From Musa acuminata AAA Group (lineage: Eukaryota > Streptophyta > Magnoliopsida > Zingiberales > Musaceae), in NCBI RefSeq assembly GCF_036884655.1, contig NC_088338.1, positions 5,739,501-5,803,500 of the forward strand: DNA of 64,000 bases. The letters are read 5' to 3'. Shown in pieces: positions 24,301 through 37,000 of this stretch (its first letter is position 1; every line of letters starts with the position of its first letter). Made by a program: the position numbers and the translations under genes. The notes beneath the pieces are model-generated. The model did not search any database. It saw only the letters and a program-made list of their open reading frames with translations, and had not been told where the DNA came from.

Positions 24301-24981
24301 TGGCACATGATCGATTCAATAATATGTTAGCTAGATCATTATCCTACGATGATAACAACTCAATGCTAACAAGAAGACAATGTTGATAATAATGGTGACC
24401 CTTGTCTAATAGAGATGATAATTCAACATCGACACTAATGATGACACTATACCATAAGGCAACATATACGATCGAAGGGACATTTGGCAACCTCCAACAT
24501 TTATAAAATCATTACCTTGTAACTATAATATTTGACATTGTGATTTACAATCTTATGGTCTAATAGTAGTCTAAGAGACTATTCCTAATATTAGCCTCTA
24601 CCTCAGTGTAATAGTTATTCTGCACATAATAAAAATCCTCTAGACGTGCTCTTGAGACTCTCACAAATTTAAGAATCATTCAAATCTTCTACTAATATAA
24701 TCGTCGAATGAATTTTTATCGAGAATGCCCTCAACATAGTATAGGATGAATCCATTATCTTCTCATTATCTTTGTATGTGTGTTTATTTGAAAGTGCGTC
24801 CTAAGTAGCATATTAACTAGTAACTTATAATATGAAATATATATAATTTATTTATCATGAAAAAAAATTTCTCGTGGATATCCATACGGACACACGTACA
24901 ATATGATCAATGTCATTATAGAAATTTAAGAATTCAAAAATACTTATCTTGATGTGACTCGACAAAGTTTGGATCAATGGA

Positions 24982-25380
24982 TTAAAGCAACACAAGGGTG
25001 AAGAAAGGCAGGGAAACAGAAGGCACTTGATGTTTCCTGAGTGAGACAACCATGGCTACATCCACTGCACTCCTCCGATGAATGAATGAGGCAGTATTTG
25101 CCATATGATAGTATCCAGTGATGAGATTGTCATTTAGGTTTATCTCGTGTACCCCCAACAAATCAACTCCAATCTTCTTCTTTACATGGAAGCTAATTGA
25201 GATGTACTGCAAAGAGCCTTTTGGCAGAGTGTCTTTTAGCTCTGAATCATGGAATCTATTCCAAGACAACAATCTGTTTGGTAAAGAACAAGGAAGAAGT
25301 GTGGAGGCCTGAGAGGGTGTAAGTCCACGAGGACAAACAAGAACATCCCCTGTTGAGGAATGTGGTGACAATTCTCTCAC
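24982..25380 (-). other. Unassigned 132-codon ORF with LRR-like hints
   Basis: The frame contains ELKDTLPKGSLQYISISF and LLGVHEINLNDNLITG, which loosely recall leucine-rich-repeat spacing, but the x-L-x-L pattern is poor and no flanking exon continues it. It may be a relic of an LRR gene or a chance ORF. A CT microsatellite lies just upstream on the same strand. Confidence 0.18.
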
Positions 25381-25412
25381 CTTTTAGGTGGAAAGCTGTG
25401 GTGACTTTGAAG

Positions 25413-25436
25413 CTCTCTCTCTCTCTCTCTCTCTCT
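25413..25436. repeat. CT microsatellite
   Basis: About 12 CT units in gene-poor DNA. Confidence 0.9.
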
Positions 25437-26888
25437 TTGTCTATTAGGTGGGTGAAAAGGTAGGGGAGAAAAAAAGGATGTGGGGTTGTTCCTACCATGG
25501 GGTGGGAGCTTTGTAGTCCCAATTCCCAATGACCAGCCCTCTGATTTCATGGTGTGTCAAGGAATAATGTTAGATAAGAACTCTTTCATTTTTTACTTTT
25601 TTTTCATTGGCGCAAAATACAATTTTATCAAGTTAATGTTGAAGTGAATTGCTTAAGACAAAATATGGATAAGTGAGCTTTTCACCATGTGTGGTACTAC
25701 ATTCAATCATGACTCACTAATTTGATAAGTTTAAATAATTGATAATAAAATTAATATTAATTAATGGTTTCAGGTAATTTTTCTCTTTATTTTCTTAAAT
25801 AAAGGAGGGGAGGGAGAGAGAATGGTGGATGTAGCACAAACAAACAAAGAAAGATGGAGAAGTGAATGAAAGAGAAAAAGTTGATGGATTCATCCTCAAC
25901 ATTAGTGTTCTCATCATCATTCTCCTACCTCATTTTAGCACTAAATCTTGTTATTTTTGTGAAAATATTTGCAATCCTCTTTCATGTCTATTGTCAAAAA
26001 TAAAATAAATAAATATGAGTTCTCATGTTATGATTTGATTTCATGGGATAATTGATAAATTAAATTTATTGAGCTCGAACCATTAACATAAAATATTTAA
26101 ATTGAAGTTAATAAAAAGACAATCTTAATATTTGTTCATTTTTAGTGCGAGACTAAATCGGAATATTACATAACAAACTAATGACAATTCAGATATAAAC
26201 AAAATATTCTTCTTCTTATTTTTCTCTCTCTACGCTCCCATTCAAATTTTGCCACCTTGAGTTCTTCAATATGAAATCTGCAATACTATTTTATTTGAAT
26301 CGAATATTGTGGATATCTCTTTTGTGAAATTAAAAATTTTGAATTATTTTATTAATTATCGATTTGATTGATAGTTTCTTCGATATTCTCAATCATTAAT
26401 TATTTTTTTATTTATATATTTTTGTTCTGAACGAGTGTCACTTAGATATTATAAGACATAGATAACTACCAATATATTCTCTCTCAATAATATTAAGATC
26501 GAAAGAACACAATAAATAAATAGCACAAGGAGCACTAATGACCCTCAATTTTAGAAAATTTTTATTTTTTTATTTTTATTTTTGACAAATGCTTATATCT
26601 AATCCATTACAATATAAACAAGCAAAATGCTTCAACATATGATTTATCTTTAAAAAAAGCCACCTAACTTACATCTACTTGATTGAATTCATAGTTGTTG
26701 GGGACATATCAAACTGTCGGAGATCTTATATTCCAAAATTTCAGGTTTGGATGTCATTGTCTAAACAATTGTATTAGGTTCCTGTGAGTGTCATATGTCC
26801 TTGTGTTATCACTATCTTTCACACTGTTGATGAATAGTTGCATGAACACACTTGCTATTTGAGAGGTTCTGTTGTGTCTTCAAAATCA

Positions 26889-26910
26889 AGTAGTAGTAGT
26901 AGTAGTAGTT
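26889..26910. repeat. AGT trinucleotide repeat
   Basis: Seven AGT units in a row in AT-rich intergenic DNA. Confidence 0.85.
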
Positions 26911-28270
26911 GCATTATGAGGTTGCTTTGGTACTAAAAGGAACACCACATTAAAGGTAAGCTAGCATTGAATTAAGATTGATGTAGGGGATTAGATTTGG
27001 GCTTTGACAAGCATTATTGATCTTATTGTTTAAACTACCATGTAATTATCCTTTATATCATTTTATTAATATGCAATTTTCTTTTTTTTAATATTATGTT
27101 AAATAATGTACATAATAACATCTACACAAATGTTATGTTTATATTTAAGTGGGGTTGATTTTTCCTATTATTGTATAAATGGACTTGGTCAAATAGATCA
27201 CCTCAGCCAATGTTCCTAATGTATCATCACTAGTGCTGCTAGATGATCAATGATGAACAAGATATACTCTCAATAAATAGCTTAAAATATGTATCATATG
27301 TGAAACACTAGGAGAGAAGTTGGTAACTCTAACTTTTCACTGAGTTCATATGTCACTGACAATTTGACTTGGATAATGTAGGACAATCATGGAACAAGCT
27401 CCACCAGGACAAGACAAGCTGTCTGAAATTAAATGCATTGTCATATAGCTCCAACAATAACCTGCTCAGAGAAAGGAGTCAGCATGCCTTTGGTAATGTG
27501 TTCTTAGATCCAACAAACATTGACACTGAGATGAGAGATCTAAGCTCCCTCTTCCTTGATAATGAATGCATCATCACTTTGCTTTACAAAGAGTCAATTC
27601 TTCATGTAGTAAATAAAGTAAAAGAAGGTTTTCTCTCTCACCCCCTCAGGTTCTTACCTTTAAACTAGTTGTCAGTGTAGTAGGAAGAAGGAAGAGAGAT
27701 CCAAGTGGGCAAAGAACAAGCTCTTGTGGACAAGAACAAAAGGTTTTGAGTTGATACCTACTGACTCCACCCACCATAATTAGTGCCATGCAGTAATTAT
27801 CTTCATAACCAAGATCAAATTCTAAACCTCATATGCTTAACCATGCCATGGAATAAGAGCAGGTGACCAAGAGAGAAAAACTAGGGGGAAGAAAGGTCTA
27901 CTTGCTCCCCTAACTTGATCTTATTCATCCATCACATTCTTTTGGATTCCTACATTACATGAAGAGAGACCAAAAGAGTGGAGTTAATTGTAGTGTAGAA
28001 ATAAATTGGTCAAAGGACTAATGAATCCCAAAAAAACAAAAGACCAAGATTGATAATCGACTCTTTGGCTTGACTGACATGCAATCAAAGTTCTTCTTAT
28101 CCCATAATCTGATCCCTACTCCCTAACTTGTGTTATGAATTCCTTTATTTTATACATACACCACAAATATTTTTATATAGAAGTTTCTGAATCCAATTTC
28201 GGTTGACATGATTCGTGGATGCGTATGCACTCATAATTATGAAAGTTTAGACAAAATCTTTTGCTAAGTC

Positions 28271-28313
28271 TCTGTGTGTGTATGTGTGTGTGTGAGAGAG
28301 AGAGAGAGAGAGG
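28271..28313. repeat. Compound TG/AG microsatellite
   Basis: TG units with one TATG interruption run straight into AG units; about 1.3 kb upstream of the IDD start codon. Confidence 0.9.
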
Positions 28314-28985
28314 AGTCATAGAAATCAAATTTCCCGACAGAACTTTATTATATTTTTGTCATAGATTCCCCTCCCACCACTATGCATCTTTGAATAAAAA
28401 CTATATATACTTTTAAAAAAAATAACATATAAAATACTAATTTCATCCGATAATTAATTCATTTGTGGTTGAGGGTGGTTCGAAAATTGGATGTTAGACA
28501 ACAAAATATTAGGATCATGTCTGGTCTTTATTATTTATCGTTGTAAAAGAATATATACTAATTTAGAAGGAAATAAGTGTTTCTACTTAATATTGCGCAT
28601 AAATACTTGTATATATAATTGGTGACGCACAACAGTCGTTCGAAGTAGGAAGGAGCTCAAGTTACCAATATGGTGTAAGAATGGGGAGGGATGGAGAGGC
28701 TGGCTTTTGTCCTCTGCGTAGACGTGAAGGGGACACCAACCCAGCAAAGGAGATGGGAGGGTGTAAGCTCTACAGTCCCGCGGGGCCCGCTCCTCGCCGC
28801 ATGGCGACACCGTTGCTGCGTCAACTGCACCACTCTCTCTCTCCCTCATCCAATTCATTCATGTAAACGCCGGTAGATTATTCTTCATTTGTTTGTGGTG
28901 TAAAGGCGCAAGCAAGAAGAGATGGGGAACGAAGAAACGGCCAATCCTTCGCGGTGAAGACGAGAAGGAAAAGTGTGACAAGGAA

Positions 28986-28988
<3 letters not shown>

Positions 28989-29021
<33 letters not shown>
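28989..29021. repeat. CT microsatellite upstream of the IDD gene
   Basis: About 16 CT units, about 560 bp upstream of the IDD start codon, in the probable promoter or leader. Confidence 0.92.
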
Positions 29022-29023
<2 letters not shown>

Positions 29024-29105
29024 CCCAAGGAGGAGTAGAAGAAGAAGATAGACGAGGAGAAAGGGAAGGGCGGAGGTTTTTTTCTTTCTTCTTCTTCTTC
29101 CGAGT

Positions 29106-29128
29106 TCTCTCTCTCTCTCTCTCTCTCT
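29106..29128. repeat. Second CT microsatellite upstream of the IDD gene
   Basis: About 11 CT units, 85 bp right of the previous tract. The pair sits in a C/T-rich leader-like stretch. Confidence 0.9.
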
Positions 29129-29584
29129 GTCTCGCCCTCCCATGCCTCCTTGTTTTGTTCCATCTTTACTCCTCTCATCCCCTTTTATACTCGTCATTTG
29201 AGTGCAACTGTTTGTTTGGATTCCAAGACCGCTTTGTTCTCTAGCAGAGACAGTAAGAGAGTCAGGGGGTGGAATTTGGAGGCTTTTGGTTAAGACTGTC
29301 TCTTGGGTGTTGTAGATCCACAACCTGTGTACTTAGATTTGGGCTCTTCCTGTTTTCTCCTCCTGCCTCTTAGATCTAATTTAGCGTAACAATAAGGAGA
29401 GCACATGATTCTGTGTTGGCTAGCGAGGGGTTGTTTTGTGGCTCTAATCTGGACTGGTCAGTGATCCTTGACAGACACCAAATACGAACAGTGGTGTGTG
29501 ACTGCCGAGGGAGAAGACACCAACAACACGACTGTCATCAGAGTCCGAAAAGGTCACTGTTGTTTTGCTGCTTCGGTCGAGAAG

Positions 29585-32043
29585 ATGGCAGCGGCCTCGT
29601 CGTCGGTACCTCTCTTTGGAGTTAGAGAGGAGGAGGATGAGTACGGCAAGCAACCGCCGCAGCCGAAGCAGCAGCCTTTGCCCGCCCAACCTGCGGCTCC
29701 CCCGCCAAAGAAGAAGAGGAAGCTCCCTGGGAATCCATGTAGCCTAATATCCCTTCACTTGCTTCGCCTTTTCGATTGATTCCTGACTCACTGAGTCGAT
29801 CGAAACTGCAGACCCGGACGCGGAGGTCATAGCTTTGTCGCCGAGAACGCTGCTGGCCACGAACCGGTTCGTGTGCGAGGTTTGCAACAAGGGGTTCCAG
29901 CGGGAGCAGAACCTGCAGCTGCACCGGCGCGGCCACAACCTGCCGTGGAAGCTGAAGCAGAAGAACCCCAAGGAGGCGCGCCGCCGGGTTTACCTCTGCC
30001 CGGAGCCGACGTGCGTGCACCACGACCCCTCGCGCGCCCTCGGCGACCTCACCGGCATCAAGAAGCACTACTGCCGCAAGCACGGCGAGAAGAAGTGGAA
30101 GTGCGACAAGTGCTCCAAGCGCTACGCCGTGCAGTCGGACTGGAAGGCGCACTCCAAAACCTGCGGCACCCGCGAATACCGCTGCGACTGCGGCACCCTC
30201 TTCTCCAGGTTCTACATGCATGCATCCTTCCTTCCATCCATCCATCCATCCAGTCAATTCACCGTCCACCCCATCATCCTCATCGCCGTCGTGTCGCCGC
30301 AGGTCTCACTCATCTCGCACCTGCACTCACTCACACGCACACACCCTCGCATGCGCCATGGCAATCAGGGTTTCTTGAGCTAGTAGGTTTAGGGTTAGGG
30401 TTTGCAGAACAAAGATCTGTGGATCAGGGAGGAGAACTGCTCCCTCGTGAATGGTCACAATGGAACCAAACTGCCATGGTCGTCGGGATTCCAGAAAAGG
30501 CACTCATCTTTCCGTCCTCGAGACGAACGCCAAGCTCATGACACTCTCTTTCTCTCCCATTCACGTGGTGACATGGAGGCAAAGCTTGACAGGTTGCTTT
30601 GTTGGGTTGTGATTTGGAGATATTCGGTGCTGCAGGTTCTGACCGTCTCGTAAAATTTGTCATTTGGATTTGACCACACATCGTTCTTCTTCTCCCAAAG
30701 CTTGAGGTGTGTGTACCAGTCACTGAGCTTGTTCTAAAATGAGTGAGCACCACAGGTGGGGGTGGATACCGATTGAGCTGATCACATTGCTCTGGAAATT
30801 GGTCGCCATGAGATGACTCACATTTTCTACGAGATGATTGCTATGAGCAATTATGACGCATCATTGCGTCGATTGATCGATGTAATTGATGCATCGGGCA
30901 TTGCATTGATGCAGGACGATTCCGAATTAAGCTATTCTTCTTGCATTGGCACTGATTGCTTCTTCATCCGGCGATTGATGCAGGCGTGACAGCTTCATCA
31001 CCCACAGAGCCTTCTGCGACGCGTTGGCACAAGAAAGCGCACGGGTTCCGAGCGGCATCGACTTGTACGGGAACAGCGGCATCAGCTCCGGGCTTCCTCA
31101 GGTGAATTCGCAGCTCTGCTCGTTGCAGACCTCAGCTGTTGACCTCCTCCGCCTCGGCGGCGGCGGCGGCGGTGCAACGCAGTTCGACCACTTGACCGCT
31201 TCGGCCTTCCGTCCACCACCTCCGCCTCAACCCACGCCCTTTTATCCCGGCGGCGGCTCGAGCCAGGAGCTCAATGGAGGCTCCCCGTTTCTCCAGAACA
31301 TGCCGACCAACACCAACGCCTCCTGCTCACCATCATCCGCTGCCGCCGCAGCTGGGAACCTCTTCAACCTGGGCTTCTTCTCCAACAGCCGCAGTTGCAT
31401 GAACACCGACGAGCAAGCAGCGACGCTGTTCGCTGGGAATCTCATGAGCAACAACATCGACATGAACATGTCGTCCCTGCTCACCTCCTCATTACACAGC
31501 GAATCCGCAGCTCCGCAGATGTCCGCCACTGCGTTGCTTCAGAAGGCCGCGCAAATGGGCGCAACGTCCAGCCGCGGGTGCTTCGGAATCACGTACTCCG
31601 CCGCCGGGGGTTCGAAGCACGCAAGCCTTAGAGACGATTCCAAGAGCAGCGGCCTCGGAGAGAGCTCAAGAACACAAGTGGAGAACGAGAACCACCTCCA
31701 AAACCTTATGCACTCGCTGGCGAACGGAAGCAGCGGCATATTTGGCGGTGGGAATGACACGGAGACTGCTGCTTTGGGTGGATTCAATCCGGGCTTGTGC
31801 GGCATGGACGAGGACAAGCTGCACCGCAATCCATCGTCGGGTGCCATGGGAGGATCCGACAGGCTAACCAGAGACTTCCTTGGGGTCGGCAGCATGATGA
31901 GAAGCCTGCAGGGGGGAGGAATGGCGCAGCCAGAACGGCAGCTCGGCATCCCCATGGCCACTGTGGACTCAGAAACGAAGTCAGGTTCTTGTCGTCTACC
32001 TTACGGTGATGGGAGTCTGCTTTCAAGGAGGAGCAACCCGTAG
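29585..32043 (+). CDS. IDD: INDETERMINATE-domain (IDD) C2H2 zinc-finger transcription factor, 3 exons
   Basis: Exons: 29585-29738, 29812-30208, 30984-32043; 536 aa. IDD/BIRD proteins are plant nuclear DNA-binding factors in radial patterning, gravitropism, sugar and flowering control, often with DELLA or SHR/SCR partners; which role applies here cannot be read from sequence. Visible: nuclear-localisation-like [12 protein letters not shown] (about 40-51); [21 protein letters not shown]1 C2H2 (about 71-93, [13 protein letters not shown]); ZF2 (about 112-142, [14 protein letters not shown]); ZF3 CCHC (about 147-169, [20 protein letters not shown]); ZF4 (about 174-195, [20 protein letters not shown]). 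The C-terminal half is low complexity with both IDD signatures: [14 protein letters not shown] (363-376) and LTRDFLGVG (478-486). Intron 1 is only 73 nt; intron 2 splits the ZF4 arginine codon. Exons are strongly GC-rich. The particular IDD member is not assigned. Confidence 0.95.
30222..30252. repeat. CATC tetranucleotide repeat in IDD intron 2
   Basis: A short ATCC/CATC tract follows the exon 2 donor within the 775-bp intron; otherwise that intron holds nothing recognisable. Confidence 0.8.
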
Positions 32044-32776
32044 GCGGCCGAGGAAGAAGAGAAGCTTATTAGGTGTGTGGCTTCAACTTGGTCATTCAAA
32101 GATAAAGCTGCTGTTGTTGTTATTGTTGCTTAGCAAGTGTTGTAGGACTTAATTATCTTTGTCTTGGTTCCCAATTATGGTGATTCCTTCCTTGCTCTCT
32201 ATTTCTTGATCAATATATTGTGTGCTTTTTAGTTAAATATATTATTAAAATTCTTAAAAAATAGTTGGCATCATAATCAAAGAGAATAGAAAAGACACCT
32301 AAAATCGAAAACTTAGGGTTGACTGGTCAACTCTAGGGGTTGACTTTTCATTGAGGTCAATTTATTTATCCATAAATAGTTTAGAATCAAATCGATTCTT
32401 TTTGGAAAGGGCGGTGGAAAATGGAAGAGAAGTGAATCATCGTAAACAAGTAGAATGAACGATAAATGATGACAAAAGGGTGGGTTGATAGATAGAAGTA
32501 AGAAGTTGGTCATTACGTTGTGTTTCTTGCTTAATCGAGCATATCATCATACACCTTTCCGTCGTCTCTCTCTCCCTCGCGCGCGCTCGCAGAGTGCTGC
32601 GGTGCAAGAGCTCGTCATGTGCTTCCGTGCATGTGGGCGTGACGACTGAGGAGTCCAAACCCCGTTGCCTAGTGCATGCAGCTTGTACTGCAGACTTCAT
32701 CTTGCACGAGAAGAATGTTTGTGCCGATAGAAGAAGAGGAGATTTATCGTCGCAGCCTTCGGAAACTCCAGGCCAC

Positions 32777-32962
32777 ATGTTGAGTACCGCTGCGGGGCGG
32801 GCGGTGGTTTTAGCTCTTCTCGTGGTCTTTAGCCTGACGCTGCTGTTTTCGCCCACCACCTGTTTGTCGTCGGCACCTCGTCAGCGACGACCGCGAAGGC
32901 TCGTCCCCGGCGCCGTGGCCGCACGCTGCTCCGTGGGCATTGGAACTGTTTGCTACATTTAG
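32777..32962 (+). CDS. Candidate small secreted peptide (61 aa), unverified
   Basis: The ORF encodes a hydrophobic, signal-peptide-like start (AVVLALLVVFSLTLLF, residues 10-25), then a very basic stretch (RQRRPRR) and a short tail with two cysteines. It is the 3' half of a longer open frame that starts at 32594. I do not recognise the family. No RALF, CLE or EPF cysteine pattern is present. GC-rich DNA opens chance ORFs, so it is a guess from composition. Confidence 0.22.
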   Translation: MLSTAAGRAVVLALLVVFSLTLLFSPTTCLSSAPRQRRPRRLVPGAVAARCSVGIGTVCYI

Positions 32963-33068
32963 CCGGGCGTGGGAAGGCGGGACGTCGCGTGCTTCGTCTT
33001 GGATCAACAGGATTGGACTGACGAGTCATGTCGATCGTCCTTCCGGACACGCAAAAGAAGGGCATGTT

Positions 33069-33071
<3 letters not shown>

Positions 33072-33114
<43 letters not shown>
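33072..33114. repeat. CT microsatellite
   Basis: About 21 CT units between the IDD and AGO1 genes. Confidence 0.95.
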
Positions 33115-33117
<3 letters not shown>

Positions 33118-34055
33118 CGGCAAGTCGCTACTGACTGTGGCTGAATTCTGTCTTTCCCAATATATGGATTTATATATGAGATTTAAGTTCTTCAAATTAA
33201 TAAGATTTGTATATCAAAACCAATCTTAAATGCGAAAGATTGTAATCCATATTTTATGAACAATTGGAGCTTAAATTATTTTAAAGACAAAGGTATACTG
33301 ACTGAATTAGCGATGTAAATTCATTAAATTAATAATAGGATTAATTATTTCTTCTCTCTCCCTCTTTTACTGTGAATTTGCTGGTAATAAGAGAACACGT
33401 GATCCTATCCAGTCGGTTCACATGGAGAACAACAACAGTGCACGCCATGGCTTTACAACAATTGCGTGACCAAATCATCATCTGCTAGTTGTAAGCCTAT
33501 CCGTTGTTTGGCCGTATGCTGACTGCTGACTGTTTCATGAACTTATGAGCGTGTTTATTATACAATCGAACGACTGAAATAGCTTTACACAAGACACGAT
33601 ATCACAACACTGTTGCGCACTCGATCGGTGTGAGAGGCACATCGTGCGGAAACACAGCAAGCGTGTCGAACAACAAGGGGTCCATTGGGAGGAGAATCCT
33701 ATGTTGTAGAAGACGTGCATGCCCATCTGCAGCACATGCATCCCTGTGCAGACGTACTCCCAGTGGCCACATAAGGACAAGTAGATTGATGGCTATGCTA
33801 CGACTTCGAAGCAGTCCACTGGGGAAAGAAAACAATGTGAAAAAAGAGATTCCAAAATAAAAATAGAAAGTTGAGAAGATAGAACCTGAAAACGGTGAAA
33901 AGCTGGAGAAGACAGAGATCAAGGAAGGATTTCTCGATTATATTATGGCAGATACGAAGTCCAAGTTGAACGTGTGCGATGATGAACAAGGAAAAGTCAA
34001 CATAAAGGAACCACAGAAGTTGGAAGCGATACAAGTCAGAGGGGGTTTTGTAGGC

Positions 34056-37000
34056 TTAACAATAAAACATGACCCTCTTGATGTTCTCCTTCAGTGCTGG
34101 AAGAGGTTTCACGGCTGCGCTAATTGGAGTCCTCAGTCCGCTAGCAGATGCACCACGTCCAGCAGTCGCCCCAATTGTCATTGAACCACTGTCAGATGTC
34201 TCCGGCTCCATGTAAAACCGGGCACGGAAAGCAGCTAGATGGGCATAATATGCCGGTGGCACTGTTCAGAAAACCGTAGAACGATTCAGCCATGGGGAAA
34301 TTTAGAGAGAGAGAGAATGCAAGGCAGACATACCGATAGATACAGAGCGCGTGCACCTCGCATAACTGCACAGTAATAATAAAGGTTAAATCTCATATGG
34401 ATAACTAGTTAGTGCATAACAGCACTGAAGGTGGATGATTAAAGGGATAGAATCTTACGTGTAACAGAGGTTGTTCGTCAGAGTTTGCAAGGCATCAGCT
34501 GTGAAATTGTTCTCATCCCACAAGACATGGTAATGTGCAGGACGGCTTGTGCCCTTCATGTTCGATTCAATATGGTCAGGTCTTGCCACCACAGATAGGT
34601 CCCCAAAATTGCAAATAAAGAAATAAATGCATATAACATAGATAAATTGTGATGAGGAGAAATTTACTTGGATGCCAGCATGGCTGCACAAGTAGAAGTC
34701 GAATTCGGTAGGGTGGCAGATCATAGAATCAACAACAGTCCCTAGAATTTCCAAGGGTAAACAAATAACATATCAAAATCAACATTGAAGATCAAACAAA
34801 GTCATAATAATGAAAGAAAGAATAAAACAGAACAACTGCTGGCAACACAATGTGGCTAACCAGGTAAAATGTTTCCACTCTTATCCACTGAGCGATGATC
34901 ATTGTGATTATTGGCGAACAGCCTAGTGTGGTGACGTTTTTGAACGACCACAAAAGTCACTGGTGGCTGATAATTTCGTTCTAGAGAGGCACACGCCTGA
35001 GACATCAACGAAAAAGAAGTTTAAAAATGATAGCACTGTAATAAGAACATCTATGGAGACCAGATATCCTACTTTTCTGATTGCATCAAGTTCATAAAGT
35101 AGAACTTGATAGAATTGTCCCTCACTCACTCCATCCCTGGAAAGACAGGACCATCTGTGAGTTTGTATCATAACAAAAAATATTAATAGGCAAGAAATTT
35201 CTTAAATGCATACCTGTAAAATATAATTCGCTGAGGCTTCTGTCCGGTAGCTCTCTTAAAGGAAATAAGAAGCTCTCTGCATAGCCCATAAGGTATGAGA
35301 TGATTTTCTTAGCTAAACAACAAATGCAGGGAAAGAAAAACCAACAAATTCTGTAGAGCTGGCTATAGATTAATAAGCTATTCATACTTGATCATGCCAC
35401 CGGTGACAGTTCCACGCTGAGGATCCTGCCAGACTTTAAAGAGATCTTGAATTAATTCTTGTCGATGGGCCTGAGCACATACTAATCCTGCATATTTTGT
35501 CACCTCAGGCCAATCTTGAGAAGCTACAACCTGAAGAGCAAATGGAACCAAGGTAAGAATTAATATCCAGATAAAACATCACAGCAAAAGAACTTACAGC
35601 TGCAATAGAGGGGCTAGAATCCTCTCCAGGATGAGGATGCGTGACATCAGCACCAAATATAATAGTAGGTTGGTCACTGACAAATGGTATACGCCTTGAC
35701 AAGGCATCCATAAGAACCGTGTTCCTGCCACCAACCTATTCATAAAAATATTCTTCCGGGCTCAGTGATAGGAAAGAGGGAACAGATAACACAAGCTCAG
35801 CTACCAACCTTCACATTTATTTTAAGAGCAACATTGGCTAGATACTGCCTACTTATCTTGAAAACATGCTTAGTCAAACAACACTGTGAAACTAAACCGA
35901 GATCCGTCTCACATATCCGCTTCAAATCACCTGTCATTATAACACTTGTACATCAGAGAACATTGGGAAAGTGAGAAGCAGGGATCAAACTGAAAAGAAG
36001 GTACTCTTAGACTGATTAACTAGCATAGCAATGTCATTATGTTGCAGAAATCAAGACTAGGTGCATAACAGCATACCATAAAGAGAACCATTACTATCGG
36101 GCAATATTACAATGAGCAAATCAAGTTCTTTGCCCTGAGGTTGGAGTATGTTCATTGCGTCATGATAGAGTGCCTTCAAAGCTCTTTCCACATGATCAGG
36201 CCTAGCACTCAAGGGAGGAAGTACAGGTTCTAGAGCAAACTCCTGCAAAAATGTTTTACATCATATACAAGGCAATGAATGGAAATTATAATGTGTACCA
36301 AAAAATAAAGATCAAGAACATACCATTCCAGATATCTGGCACATCTGAGCAAGCTCACGACAAAATCCACGAGCAACATTTTCTTGAACATTCCGTGCAA
36401 AACTGATACATGTCCAGTTGTTCACTCTCCCACCATTCACCAGTTTCTACAATTTGCCAAACAAGCGAAATTGTAAGCAACACAAGTAGATAATATCAGA
36501 AAAATAACAAGACTGTATGAAAAATGCACAGCTTGATGCAGAAACCATTCCACAACTAACAAATAACATGCAGAAGGCTAAATGATACCAGATGACTATA
36601 GTAGTGAATAAACAGAAATGATTGAGTAACATCTAAAAAAGGAATCTCAAAGAATCCTTACATTTTCAGATTCTCTTCATTGAATAGACATTAACACAGA
36701 AGTATCCAATGGCTAACATATGAGCAATGGTGCTCGCACTTTCAGCCTCTAGCAGATAATATATTCTAAATTTTTCAATGCATGGACACACATACGTAAA
36801 AAAGAAAAAATATATTCGTCAACGATGCTAGAAGTGTATTTTAGTATGATCAATGGATGCAAGCATATAATACTAATAGCAGAATCAACACAGAGGAGCT
36901 GCAGGCTTAATGACCAAAAGAGACTAAGAGAGCAGTCTAATGCAATACCTTATTCATCATGTTCCACTGGCCAACTCTTGGCAAGCAATCCTTCTCTCTG

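Larger units (their letters stand above)
22303..29584. other. 7.3-kb gene-poor interval between PUX7 and the IDD gene
   Basis: Left end: PUX7 leader and promoter (TTAGGGTT at 22333-22340) and a TA tract. 23.3-24.3 kb: decayed gypsy gag. 24.3-28.6 kb: AT-rich DNA with isolated ORFs (for example 24982-25380 minus, 27369-27668 plus) not assignable to families. 28.6-29.58 kb: GC- and CT-rich upstream region of the IDD gene. Confidence 0.6.
32044..34055. other. Intergenic: IDD and AGO1 convergent 3' sides
   Basis: Contains the IDD 3' UTR (left), a GC-rich block at about 32560-33060 with a possible small secreted-peptide ORF, a CT microsatellite, AT-rich DNA at 33.2-33.4 kb and the AGO1 3' UTR (right, up to 34055). 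No conserved gene was recognised. Confidence 0.6.

Noticed and set aside
27369..27668. 99-codon plus-strand ORF in the gene-poor interval
   Set aside because: No domain, no splice partner and no compositional switch; probably chance.
28885..29178. ORFs rich in repeated E-R or S-L residues near the IDD and AGO1 genes
   Set aside because: Direct translation of GA/CT microsatellites.
29622..30269. 215-codon minus-strand ORF over the IDD zinc-finger exon
   Set aside because: It is antisense to a clearly coding GC-rich exon; no family resemblance, low-complexity A/V/L content.
34923..35171. Unspliced ORF crossing AGO1 intron boundaries
   Set aside because: It contains the real exon 17 but reads into introns on both sides; replaced by the spliced model.
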